Part shown: positions 35,486 through 44,347 of the stretch, piece by piece
Layout of the letters: the number at the start of each line of letters is the position of its first letter
Numbering within the stretch: the first letter of the stretch is position 1
Source of the DNA: Chryseobacterium herbae
GTDB lineage: Bacteria > Bacteroidota > Bacteroidia > Flavobacteriales > Weeksellaceae
Direction of reading: 5' to 3'
NCBI RefSeq assembly: GCF_025154075.1
Contig: NZ_JAOAMU010000002.1
Span: forward strand, 492,368 to 556,367
Length of the DNA stretch: 64,000 bases
Position numbers and translations under genes: made by a program
The notes under the pieces: model-generated
What the model was told of the DNA's origin: nothing
What the model saw: the letters and a program-made list of their open reading frames with translations, nothing else
Databases searched by the model: none

Positions 35486-37883
35486 ATTTGTATTTGTTGT
35501 TCCACCATTGACAGGCCATGTCAATCCGACCTTAAGCATCGGCGCAGAATTACTGCAAAGAGGACATAAAGTGGCCTGGATCAGTCTTGACAAAAATTTA
35601 AGTACAAAACTTCCTGTCGGGGGAGAACTTTTGCTCATTCAATATGACCAAACCGACGAGGAGAAAAGAGAAAGTGAGAGCTATCTCGATATTATTTCTA
35701 AAAAAGTAGTGTACGGTATCGACAGTATTAAGTTTCTTTACGATGACGTATTGATTCCTTTAAACAGACATTGCTACAATGGAATCGTTACCTTACTAAA
35801 ACAATATCAACCCGATATGGTGATTGGAGATCATCAGTTATTTGCGGCCGCTATTGCTGCTAAAAAACTGAATCTTCCCTACAGCACATCCGTTACCGCT
35901 CCGGCCGCCATTAAAATGATGGACGAGCTGCCTAAAGTACACGAATGGGAAGTCAATAAAATCATTGATCTGCAGAAAGAACTGGGAGTAACGGAAAACC
36001 GTTCGTTGGCTTCTTCCGATCTGTTGACGCTTGTTTTAACTTCAAAATATTTCTTTGGCGAAATGGATCTTCCGGAAAATTATCAGTTCACGGGACCTGT
36101 TCTTATGGAACGCCGCATCTCCTGTGAATTTGATTGGGACAGATTGAAAAGCAGTACCCACAAAAAGATCCTGGTAAGCATCGGAACCACTTTCGATCAT
36201 GATCATAAAAAAGCGTTCTTCCAAAAAGTAGTGGATGCCTTTAAAGATGAAGATCTGACCGTTGTATTAGTCTCTGATCCGCAGCTTTTTGACAGCTGGC
36301 CGGAAAACTTTATGGTCTATAATCAGGTTCCGCAACTGGATCTCTTGCCTTATCTGGATGGAGTTGTTTGCCACGGTGGTCACAATACCGTTTCTGAAGC
36401 CCTTTCCAACGGTCTTCCACTGGTTGTGATCCCGATTGCGTATGATCAGTCTCATGTGGCAGGGCGTGTAGTGCGTACCGGAGCAGGAGAGCGTCTTAAT
36501 TTTAACAGATTTAAATCCCATCATTTAAACGAAGCCGTGAAAAATATCTTAAATCATTCAGAATATAAAGAAGCTGCTGAAAAGGTTCGTGAGTCTTTCA
36601 CCGAAGCCGGAGGTACAGCCACTGCAGCCAATTTGCTTGAAAAAGTATTAATCCCTGCTGATGAAACCATAAAGCCAGGGTCTAAATTTTTATTTGTGAT
36701 CCCGCCGTTTTTTGGACATATCAGCCCGACATTAAGTGTAGGAGCCAGCCTGATCGCCCGTGGACATGAAGTGAAATGGTTTGGAATTACTCCATTGGAT
36801 ATCAAACATATTCCGGAAGGAGGAAGCTATTTTTATCCTGAAGAAGATCTTATTCCGTTTCAGGAGGATATTAAACGTATTTTAAAGAGACAGGATGACG
36901 GGCCTGCCTGTTCAGGACCTGAGGTGATGAAGCTTGCACTGGAAGAAACCTATGTTCCGTTTGCCAAAATGATGATGCCCGGATTGGAGCGTCTGATGGA
37001 AAGCTGGAAACCGGATGTTCTGGTGAATGACTGTATCACTTTCGGAGGAGCTCTTTTTGCCCACAAACATCATATTCCGTGTGTAACGACTACGCCTGTT
37101 CCTCCCGATGTAATGGGCGATACCGCGACTCATGCACCCAAAATATTCGAATGGCAGCAAAACCTGATCAAAGATCTTCAAAAAGAAGTGGGGATCAATG
37201 ATGAAGGGATTTTTATCCATTCCAATAAGCTGAATCTGGTCTTCACATCACAGACTTTTGCGGATTTTGAGACCGTTCCTTCCCATATGAGATTTGTAGG
37301 TCCGGTAAAAGGACGTCCGAATCCGGCTCCTTTTGACTGGGAAAAACTGGAAGCATCTACAACACCGAAAATATTTGTATCACTCGGGACTTTGTTGGTA
37401 GACATCCGGAAAGCCTTTTTTGAAAAGGTGATTGCTGCTTTTGCAGATCAGCCTGTAACAGTTATCGCGGCAACTCCGCCGGACATATTTGATGAATGGC
37501 CTTCTAATTTTATTGTGAACGGTTTTGTGCCTCAATCTGCATTGATGCCTCATATGGATGCAGTGATCTGTCACGGTGGTTTTAATACCGTAAATGATAC
37601 ATTCACCAATGGATTACCGATGCTCATTACGCCTATTGCTTACGACCATTTTCATATTGCTAAATTAATTGAAAAAGCAGGTTGCGGAATCAGCATCCGA
37701 TACAAACGATTGCGTGTTGAAGCTCTTCGTGAAACCGTTTTTGAATTGCTGGAAAATCCTGCCTACAGAAACGCAGCGAAAGAGGTTCAGACGAACTTAC
37801 TGAATGCCGGCGGTAATGACCGTGCAGTAGAGCTTTTGGAAGATTTTGTAGAACAACATCGTTCAACATTAGTTATGGTATAA
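35478..37883 (+). CDS. Two fused GT1-type glycosyltransferases in one protein
   Basis: 801 residues made of two homologous GT-B enzymes in tandem. Half one starts FVFVVPPLTGHVNPTLSIGA and ends near residue 390; half two starts FLFVIPPFFGHISPTLSVGA. Each half keeps the UDP/TDP-sugar binding block: CHGGHNTVSEALSNGLPLVV in the first, CHGGFNTVNDTFTNGLPMLI in the second. The parts resemble macrolide-type (MGT) and sterol/flavonoid UGT glycosyltransferases, which are normally single ~400-residue proteins. Both donor sites look intact, so two sugars may be added to the polyketide lipid. It overlaps the hydrolase gene by eight bases. Confidence 0.85.
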   Translation: MAKFVFVVPPLTGHVNPTLSIGAELLQRGHKVAWISLDKNLSTKLPVGGELLLIQYDQTDEEKRESESYLDIISKKVVYGIDSIKFLYDDVLIPLNRHCYNGIVTLLKQYQPDMVIGDHQLFAAAIAAKKLNLPYSTSVTAPAAIKMMDELPKVHEWEVNKIIDLQKELGVTENRSLASSDLLTLVLTSKYFFGEMDLPENYQFTGPVLMERRISCEFDWDRLKSSTHKKILVSIGTTFDHDHKKAFFQKVVDAFKDEDLTVVLVSDPQLFDSWPENFMVYNQVPQLDLLPYLDGVVCHGGHNTVSEALSNGLPLVVIPIAYDQSHVAGRVVRTGAGERLNFNRFKSHHLNEAVKNILNHSEYKEAAEKVRESFTEAGGTATAANLLEKVLIPADETIKPGSKFLFVIPPFFGHISPTLSVGASLIARGHEVKWFGITPLDIKHIPEGGSYFYPEEDLIPFQEDIKRILKRQDDGPACSGPEVMKLALEETYVPFAKMMMPGLERLMESWKPDVLVNDCITFGGALFAHKHHIPCVTTTPVPPDVMGDTATHAPKIFEWQQNLIKDLQKEVGINDEGIFIHSNKLNLVFTSQTFADFETVPSHMRFVGPVKGRPNPAPFDWEKLEASTTPKIFVSLGTLLVDIRKAFFEKVIAAFADQPVTVIAATPPDIFDEWPSNFIVNGFVPQSALMPHMDAVICHGGFNTVNDTFTNGLPMLITPIAYDHFHIAKLIEKAGCGISIRYKRLRVEALRETVFELLENPAYRNAAKEVQTNLLNAGGNDRAVELLEDFVEQHRSTLVMV

Positions 37884-37887
37884 GCCT

Positions 37888-39159
37888 ATGAAAAGAAAAT
37901 TGTTATTTGGTGAGCGCATGCTGCTGGGCGACGGAACAGAACCTTTCAATGCGGTGATTCCGTTCCGGTTGCGCGGAACCTTTAAAGAGGAAAATATTCA
38001 ACATGCCCTGAATCAGATTCAGCGCAAGCATCCGTGGTTGAGAGCACTCATCAGCCATGATGAAAACAATATTCCGTGGTTTGAAGTTCCGGAAAGACGT
38101 CTGCCGATCCCGATACGGATAGTGACCCGAAAAGGGGAAGATGACTGGAAAGAAGAGTCCGGGAAAGAGTGGAAAACCTTATTTAATTACGGAGAATTAC
38201 CGCTGATCCGGTTTGTATGGATCAAAGGAGAAGAGATTTCAGATATGCTTTTTTCTTTCCATCACTGTTTATGCGATGGCGGTTCTGCGATGGCTTTCCT
38301 GTATGAATTTTTACAGCTGCTGGATCGTCCTTCTGCAGAAATTGGGGTTGAAAATCCCATACTCGGAATTCAGGATGTGGTTCCTGCTGAGATTTTAACG
38401 AACCGCAAACAAAAATTGAAAGCGAAAGTGATCGGAAGACTGGCAGCAACAGCCATCAAATGTATTCCTGTCAACAAAAAAGCCACTGACCGACAAAACG
38501 ATTATCTGATCCACTGGAAATTTGATAAAGAGATGAGTCAGGAACTGATTGCTTACTGTAAATCACAGGAAGTTACGGTTAATACTTTCCTGAGTGCGGC
38601 GGTGCTTCAGGCATTTAAAAAAGTGAGAGGGGCAGCGGCTTTCAATAAAGTTTCGTGTCCGGTTGATATCAGACGTTTTGCAAAGCAGATCAAAGAGGAT
38701 CATATTTTTGCTTTCGGACTGATGATCGTGGTTTCAGCAAATCAAAAAATAAGTTTCTCAGAAAATTTGAGGCTGATGCAGGAATCTGTAGAACGAAAAA
38801 CCTCCAAACTGAATCCTTATATTACCATGATGGTGATGGAATCCGCGCATGATGCTTTGAAAAATTTTACGAAGCTGTTGAAGCATGGCAAGTCTTCCAA
38901 TGACTGTATGTTTTCCAACTTGGGACGAATTCAGATTCCTCATCAATATAAAGAATTTACACTGGATACTATTTTCAGTCCTTCTGTGATCGGTCCTTTG
39001 GGCAATACCACAACGATGGTGGCATCAACATTCAGAGGGGAAATGGATTTCTCATTTGTAGGAAGCGAAGGATATTTACCATATGCTGAAGCCTTAGCCA
39101 TTCGTGATGAGGTGATTCAGACGGTGAAATTACAATTAGACCATATAGCAGTATTATGA
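37888..39159 (+). CDS. PapA-like acyltransferase (condensation-domain fold), first copy
   Basis: 423 residues, the normal length of PapA5-type acyltransferases. The catalytic motif HHxxxDG is seen as SFHHCLCDGGSAMAFLYEF. These enzymes share the chloramphenicol acetyltransferase/NRPS condensation fold and esterify hydroxyl groups with acyl thioesters, as in mycobacterial phthiocerol and glycolipid assembly. It lies four bases after the glycosyltransferase and overlaps the second copy by four bases. It likely acylates either the polyketide or the sugar; which one is not visible. Confidence 0.75.
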   Translation: MKRKLLFGERMLLGDGTEPFNAVIPFRLRGTFKEENIQHALNQIQRKHPWLRALISHDENNIPWFEVPERRLPIPIRIVTRKGEDDWKEESGKEWKTLFNYGELPLIRFVWIKGEEISDMLFSFHHCLCDGGSAMAFLYEFLQLLDRPSAEIGVENPILGIQDVVPAEILTNRKQKLKAKVIGRLAATAIKCIPVNKKATDRQNDYLIHWKFDKEMSQELIAYCKSQEVTVNTFLSAAVLQAFKKVRGAAAFNKVSCPVDIRRFAKQIKEDHIFAFGLMIVVSANQKISFSENLRLMQESVERKTSKLNPYITMMVMESAHDALKNFTKLLKHGKSSNDCMFSNLGRIQIPHQYKEFTLDTIFSPSVIGPLGNTTTMVASTFRGEMDFSFVGSEGYLPYAEALAIRDEVIQTVKLQLDHIAVL

Positions 39160-40409
39160 TCAGGCGAAATTTAATGATGGTAGAACGGATCATGTATGTT
39201 GATCCCGAAACACCTGTCAATTGTTTATTTACAACAAAAATCAAGGGAAATATCCCTGAGGAAAACTTCAAGACTGCTTTAGAAAAAATCCAGCAAAAAC
39301 ATCCATTGCTGAGAACGAGAATTGATAACAGCAGTGAAAAGTATCCGTTTTTTATAGAAGAAAAGGAAATCGAACCTATTCCGCTCCGTATTGTTGAGCG
39401 AAAAACAGATGATGACTGGCTGCAGGAATCTGAAACTGAATGGAAGCGCATCTTTAAAGACCCGAAGAAACCATTGGCTCAGCTGGTCTGGATCAAAGGA
39501 AATGATGTATCTGAAATTCTCTGGGTATTGCCTCACTGTATTTGTGATGGGACTTCACTTATTAATCTGATGAAGGAACTTCTGGGTCTTTTGGATGATC
39601 CTTCTTTTGAGATGGATCCTTATTATCTATTCAGTTCTGTAGATGATTTTCTGCCTTTGGATTTCAACATGAAAAAGCAGAAGAGAAAGGCCCGTTTTTA
39701 TCTGATGATGGGCAGACTTTTTTTTCTCATGCAGCGTAAAAGTAAGATAAGAAATCTTGGTAGCAATTACGTTGTCCATTGGAAACTGAACTCCGCTACA
39801 ACGGCACAAATAACGGAAAAGTCTAAAGCTCACGGTGTTTCTGTACATGCTTTGCTTTGTTCCTCATTTATGCAGGCTTTTCAGGAGATTCAGGGAAAAC
39901 AGGCAAAAGGCAAGGTGATCAGCCCTGTTGATGTGCGTCATTTTATTCCGGAGATTAGGCAGGATCATGTATTTGCGTTTGCACCAACCGTTGAATTGTC
40001 ATTAAAAAAAGGAAGCACGGATGTACTGGAGAATGCCAGACAGATCAAAAAAGATCTGGTAGAAAAAATAGAAAAAATGGAGGCCAGAGAGCTTCTGTGG
40101 ATGGGTGAACAGATGCATCCGGTTGCTGAACGTATGGTTTCTATGATGAAATCCAGTAAAGGCGGTCATGATGTAACGCTTTCCAATATGGGAAGAATCA
40201 ATATTCCAAGTGATTATAAAAATTTTAAGGTGGAAACGGTCTTTAGCCCGACGGTTGCTTTTCCATGGCTGAATTCGAATACTTTGGTCGCAACAACGTA
40301 TAACCAACAAATGGATTTTACGTTGATGTCCAATGAACATTTCTTACCTAAGGAAGAAGCCGTTAAAATTAAAGATAAGGCCATTGAACTTCTGATCTCG
40401 TCGCTATGA
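39156..40409 (+). CDS. PapA-like acyltransferase (condensation-domain fold), second copy
   Basis: 417 residues and clearly a paralogue of the preceding gene: both open with R-x-L-(L/M)-x-x-E-R-(M/I)-(L/M), share the segments IQ-KHP-LR-, and keep SPVDVRHFIPEIRQDHVFAF / CPVDIRRFAKQIKEDHIFAF. The catalytic motif is LPHCICDGTSLINLMKELL, HxxxDG intact with Pro in place of the first His. The ATG overlaps the previous stop (ATGA). Two acyltransferases beside two fused glycosyltransferases suggest more than one ester on the product. Confidence 0.75.
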   Translation: MIRRNLMMVERIMYVDPETPVNCLFTTKIKGNIPEENFKTALEKIQQKHPLLRTRIDNSSEKYPFFIEEKEIEPIPLRIVERKTDDDWLQESETEWKRIFKDPKKPLAQLVWIKGNDVSEILWVLPHCICDGTSLINLMKELLGLLDDPSFEMDPYYLFSSVDDFLPLDFNMKKQKRKARFYLMMGRLFFLMQRKSKIRNLGSNYVVHWKLNSATTAQITEKSKAHGVSVHALLCSSFMQAFQEIQGKQAKGKVISPVDVRHFIPEIRQDHVFAFAPTVELSLKKGSTDVLENARQIKKDLVEKIEKMEARELLWMGEQMHPVAERMVSMMKSSKGGHDVTLSNMGRINIPSDYKNFKVETVFSPTVAFPWLNSNTLVATTYNQQMDFTLMSNEHFLPKEEAVKIKDKAIELLISSL

Positions 40410-40960
40410 AATTTAAACTGAAGCCGCCACCTCCAAAAAAACTCAAGAAAACCACCCTGAAACGCTTTTTAATCAAGCGTACAATTTACTATGTCCTTCC
40501 GAATGTGTTCTTCAATTTCATTATTGCGTACGCCAGTTTTCAGGAATTAGGATACACGCACTTCTTTTCAGGAACCCAAAATCTGGCCCGGCTGACCCTG
40601 CCGATGGCCATATTCTTACCGGTAGTCCTTACCATCGATATTATCAACAGGGTAATCATTGCTGCCGAACAGGGCGCCATTGAATTTACCGTAGATGAAC
40701 AGCTCAACAAAAAGAAACTGATGATTAAACTGAGCATTTTACACGGACTCATTACCGGATTACTGGTATTGTCTGTCTTGCTTTTTGCGCAGTATGGTCT
40801 TTCAAAATATTATAAGCTGGATGCTACGGCGATGGCGGTACTTGTGGGTGTTCTGGCAGGAATTCTTTCTGTCATTTTTGTGTATCTTCCGGTGAGGAGA
40901 TTGAGGAGATGGATGTACAGGACGGGAGCGGTATTGACCTTGGAAGATAGTGAGTCTTAA
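40406..40960 (+). CDS. Membrane protein closing the lipid operon
   Basis: 184 residues. A basic N-terminus (KFKLKPPPPKKLKKTTLKRF) precedes about four membrane helices (YYVLPNVFFNFIIAYA; LARLTLPMAIFLPVVLTIDI; LHGLITGLLVLSVLLFA; MAVLVGVLAGILSVIFVYLP) and a basic end (RRLRRWMYR). The ATG overlaps the previous stop (ATGA). I do not recognise a family. Its place suggests anchoring or export of the product, which is inference. Confidence 0.65.
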   Translation: MKFKLKPPPPKKLKKTTLKRFLIKRTIYYVLPNVFFNFIIAYASFQELGYTHFFSGTQNLARLTLPMAIFLPVVLTIDIINRVIIAAEQGAIEFTVDEQLNKKKLMIKLSILHGLITGLLVLSVLLFAQYGLSKYYKLDATAMAVLVGVLAGILSVIFVYLPVRRLRRWMYRTGAVLTLEDSES

Positions 40961-41706
40961 TTAAACTGTCAAAGAGATCAGCTGAACAGCAAAGCAATGC
41001 CAGAATTAGTAATGGGACCTTCCCACTTGCTTTAATAATTTTTTCTTTACGTTAAAAATAAAATCTGCTCATCATAATATTAGCAGACAAATATTAATAT
41101 GAAGAATTCTATTTAATCTAAAACCTTCTTTTGGATTGATACTTTATATATTTTGCAGTGAATTTACATTAAGTTTAGTTATTTCCCACTTAAAATTCAA
41201 CAAAAGGGCTATCTCCTGTAGACATTTTACATGTCAGTTTTATATTACTTTGAACTTTAGTTATAGTAGGCCTTGTGCTGTTAGTTTCTAAGTCATTCTT
41301 AGTTATTTCATCTCATAAAGGAATATTTGTAACTTAACGTAAATTATGTTAATGCGTTTATGTGGATAGTTGAAGTATTTTTTCAAGATCAATTATTATT
41401 TAAAAGCTAGAATAACCTAAAACAATTTAAATATAAAAGAGATTCTATTCTCTGTGTCTAGTAAAACCTTATACATAATATAAATTGATATTTTTTTCTT
41501 TTACTATCTCTGTTCGAATTTGAAATTTAAACCCCAAATAGCCAACTTTATTTTTCATAATTCCCATGTTTTTAAAATAATTATTCACTTAATAATGAAT
41601 TTTATTATCTTTAAGTGTTTGTTTTGTTCATAACTGATTATACGTGAATATACTTCTTCATAATATACTATAATTAAGATTTAAATAACTTTAAAAACAA
41701 ATTAAA
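40961..41706. other. 746-base AT-rich intergenic region
   Basis: No gene is supported on either strand. A weak hairpin AAAGCAA/TTGCTTT (40991 to about 41033, with an inner GGG/CCC pair) followed by a T-rich run could end the lipid operon. TCTGCT/AGCAGA near 41072-41095 is a second short inverted repeat. No convincing -7 box precedes the next gene. Confidence 0.4.
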
Positions 41707-43500
41707 ATGAAAAAAATTCTATTCTGTGTTTTGCTGTCGCAAGCACTTTTCTCTCAAGTGGGAATAGGCAATACCGATCCCAAAGGAGCTCTGGATATGA
41801 GGGGAACGGCAACAACCAATTTGGGACTTGTACTCCCTCAAACTTCAAATGTAGGTAATGTGACGACTCCAAAAGGAACTCCCGTTCTGGAAGGAACTCT
41901 GGTATGGGATAATCAGGATCAATGTGTAAAATTTAAAACAGCCTCTGCATGGTCGAAATGCATGGCATCATTGAACGACATTCCGGACCCTGGTGCATTA
42001 TCCAGTCTTTCCAGTATTCTCGCAGATGGAAAAACACCGGTAAGGGTAAAAAGAGATACAAAGGGGTATCCACTGTTTTCTTCTGCTACTACGGGACTTG
42101 GGTATGTTAATGAATTCAATTCTAATATGTATGGTGCAGGAGCCAATAAAATCACCTATCCTTGTCTTACTAACAAGGTTGGTGCTAATATTAACCCTAC
42201 TTTTGTGACAACCCTAAAATTTGTAAGTCTTTCTATGGGTGGATATCCTTCAGTATCTGATGAATATCTTTTTTCAGTTGGAGTTACGGATGCGGGAGAT
42301 GTTTATACCGTGGGATCTAATGAATATGGTCAATTGGGAAGACCAGTTGGGATAGCACTTTTGGATTACACCAAGGTGAATGATGCAATTGAGGGACTCG
42401 CAGCTAATGAAAAAATAATAAAAGTAATTGCGGGAGGTGCAGATATTGCCTTACTTTCCAATCAGGGGAATGTTTATATGGCTGGATCTACTCGTTATGG
42501 ACAGGCTGGCAACGGATCTAATGCCAACGACTACCAGCCCACTTTCAAGAAAATCCTTTTCAGAACGGATGACGGAACAACAGCCGCAGATAAATTCATT
42601 ACCAATATTTTTTCAAGCTCCACTATGGGACAGTCTTTTTCAGCTGTTTCTTCTACCAATAAGCTTTTCGCTTGGGGAAGGATTTTTGGAACGGGACTGA
42701 TTACGAATAAGCCCAGCACTACGGCAGATTACGATGGAAACTTCGGTGAAACCTTTCAAACGGTTGGGTATGACAGCCAAGAAACTACGTACGCAACCAA
42801 TGTTACCCGAACGTTCGATACTGCTGATCAAATATTAGTTGGCTCCACTGTAAAAAAATTCATTGTTGGTATTGGAAATTCATTTCTGCTGTTAGAGGAT
42901 GGCAGATTATTTGGATTGGGCTATACAACAGGTCTTTCTGACCCATATATTACAAGCGATGTTACTACCTATACTACCAGTCCTACACTTATGAATGCTG
43001 TATTGTATCCACAGGGGAACTATACCAATACATCTCCTCTTGCAGATGATCATAAAATTATTGATATGTCCTTTTCTACCGTCAATCAGTCTGGAGGAGG
43101 ATTTGTATATGCGGGTAATATAATAGGCAATAGTGGAGGTTACTCTTCAAATAATGGGTTTGCTTATTCAATGGTTATTACTAAAAAGGAGCTTTTTATG
43201 AAAGGATACAACTATACTTCTACAAGTTGGGGATCACGTTTAGGAAATAATTGGGATACCCCCTTATTGCCACTCTGGACAAAATTTGATAAGTCTGCTA
43301 CCGAGTTCAGTAATGCAGAATATGTAGCAGTAGATGCACATATATTAAGATCAACAATAGCTATAAAAAGTCCGGGAGATTCCAATACGGCTGGAGTACG
43401 TTTATACAGCTCCGGTCATGGTAAATTTGGTGAAGCAGGATCTAGTGTAAAAGATGGCCTTAACGGTATCTCAATGATCTATAAAGCTGTTACTTATTAA
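41707..43500 (+). CDS. Secreted RCC1-repeat-like protein
   Basis: 597 residues with a signal peptide (KKILFCVLLSQALFSQ). Residues ~20-85 are the short module seen in the 3.3-5.5 kb proteins (VGIGNTDPKGALDMRG ... EGTLVWDNQDQCVKFKTASA). After it come six or seven degenerate RCC1-type beta-propeller blades, recognisable by DVYTVGSNEYGQLGRP, NVYMAGSTRYGQAGNG, LFAWGRIFGTG, RLFGLGYTTG, LFMKGYNYTSTSWGSRLGNN and LYSSGHGKFGEAG. It has no C-terminal sorting domain. Such proteins are surface or secreted proteins in Chryseobacterium; a function is not known. Confidence 0.7.
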   Translation: MKKILFCVLLSQALFSQVGIGNTDPKGALDMRGTATTNLGLVLPQTSNVGNVTTPKGTPVLEGTLVWDNQDQCVKFKTASAWSKCMASLNDIPDPGALSSLSSILADGKTPVRVKRDTKGYPLFSSATTGLGYVNEFNSNMYGAGANKITYPCLTNKVGANINPTFVTTLKFVSLSMGGYPSVSDEYLFSVGVTDAGDVYTVGSNEYGQLGRPVGIALLDYTKVNDAIEGLAANEKIIKVIAGGADIALLSNQGNVYMAGSTRYGQAGNGSNANDYQPTFKKILFRTDDGTTAADKFITNIFSSSTMGQSFSAVSSTNKLFAWGRIFGTGLITNKPSTTADYDGNFGETFQTVGYDSQETTYATNVTRTFDTADQILVGSTVKKFIVGIGNSFLLLEDGRLFGLGYTTGLSDPYITSDVTTYTTSPTLMNAVLYPQGNYTNTSPLADDHKIIDMSFSTVNQSGGGFVYAGNIIGNSGGYSSNNGFAYSMVITKKELFMKGYNYTSTSWGSRLGNNWDTPLLPLWTKFDKSATEFSNAEYVAVDAHILRSTIAIKSPGDSNTAGVRLYSSGHGKFGEAGSSVKDGLNGISMIYKAVTY

Positions 43501-43628
43501 TGAGTGAAAAAATATTTATAAAAATAATTAATGGTTAATTTCATGAGGCATACTTTCGGATAAATTTCCCATCGATCTGAGAGAATATGCAACGTAAAAT
43601 ATAAATGATGAAGAAAAATATCATGAAG

Positions 43629-43662
43629 ATAGGTTGTCTGGAAGCAGGCAACCTATTTCTTT
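43629..43662 (+). terminator. Intrinsic terminator
   Basis: A 12-base stem with one G-T pair (ATAGGTTGTCTG / CAGGCAACCTAT) and GAAG loop is followed by TTCTTTT, 129 bases after the RCC1-like gene. Confidence 0.7.
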
Positions 43663-43756
43663 TGTCATGGAAAGGATTTTTTTGAATTCCTATTATCAAT
43701 GGAATCTGATGAAGTGAAACGTTCATTAGAAAATAGGGTGAAAATCAGTAGATTTT

Positions 43757-44026
43757 ATGGTGAAAGTAGACTACAATATGAATTTTTTACATACTGATTC
43801 TTCAGTTCTGACTCCTGAACTCAGATTATTTCCAAATCCTGTTACAGATATTCTTTATATGACAGGGATGAAGGATGATCAATTTGTGATTTATAATGCT
43901 GCCGGACAGGAAGTTAAGGCAGGTTCTTATACAGCAGGAAAAGGGATTCAGGTTCAGGATGTCAGCAAAGGAAGCTATTGGCTGAAACTTGAGCGTTCAA
44001 AAGCTGTTCAGTTTATAAAAAAATAA
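43757..44026 (+). pseudogene. Orphan T9SS type A sorting domain (gene remnant)
   Basis: An 89-residue ORF with no signal peptide. From residue ~23 it is a nearly complete T9SS type A C-terminal sorting domain: LRLFPNPVTDILYMTG ... FVIYNAAGQEVKAGSYTAGK ... GSYWLKLERSKAVQFIKK. Such a domain only works at the end of a secreted protein, so this is probably the 3' end of a lost gene. The upstream RCC1-like gene has its own stop and terminator 257 bases earlier and shows no missing tail. A strong terminator follows. Confidence 0.65.
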
Positions 44027-44086
44027 AGAATTGATATACTTTATACGGCTAATTTACGCTGTTTAAAGTATTCATAAGTTTAAAAC

Positions 44087-44123
44087 AAAAATAGGCTTGA
44101 TAGTAGTGTTCAAGCCTATTTTT
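44087..44123 (+). terminator. Intrinsic terminator
   Basis: A perfect 14-base stem (AAAAATAGGCTTGA / TCAAGCCTATTTTT) with a nine-base loop, about 60 bases after the orphan sorting domain; the A and T runs allow it to act on both strands. Confidence 0.8.
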
Positions 44124-44294
44124 ATGCAATTTTTCTTTATTTAAAATTAATTATTTCTCGAAAAATCTCTACTTTTAAATGCTACTGTTTTTTGAAGATT
44201 ACAGTATCAATAAATGATAACATATTAAATTCTTTAAGATCTTCAGATCTTAGTTCATAAATATTAATTTCAATCAAATATAGTGAGATTAGCG

Positions 44295-44302
44295 TAACTT
44301 TG
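44295..44302 (+). promoter_or_regulatory. -7 promoter box (TAACTTTG)
   Basis: TAACTTTG fits TAnnTTTG 45 bases before the ATG at 44348. The upstream alternative start at 44300 falls inside this box and is therefore unlikely. Confidence 0.45.
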
Positions 44303-44347
44303 TTTTGTATATTTCAATTAGCCACAATTAAACCAGAACGAAACCCA

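Noticed and set aside
23160..40960. Flexirubin or aryl polyene cluster
   Set aside because: Those use small type II KS/CLF, aromatic ammonia lyase and DarA/B-like genes; here the synthases are large multidomain proteins and none of these partners is present.
41707..44026. RCC1-like gene and sorting domain as one gene split by frameshift
   Set aside because: There are 257 bases with a strong terminator between them and no coding character in the spacer.
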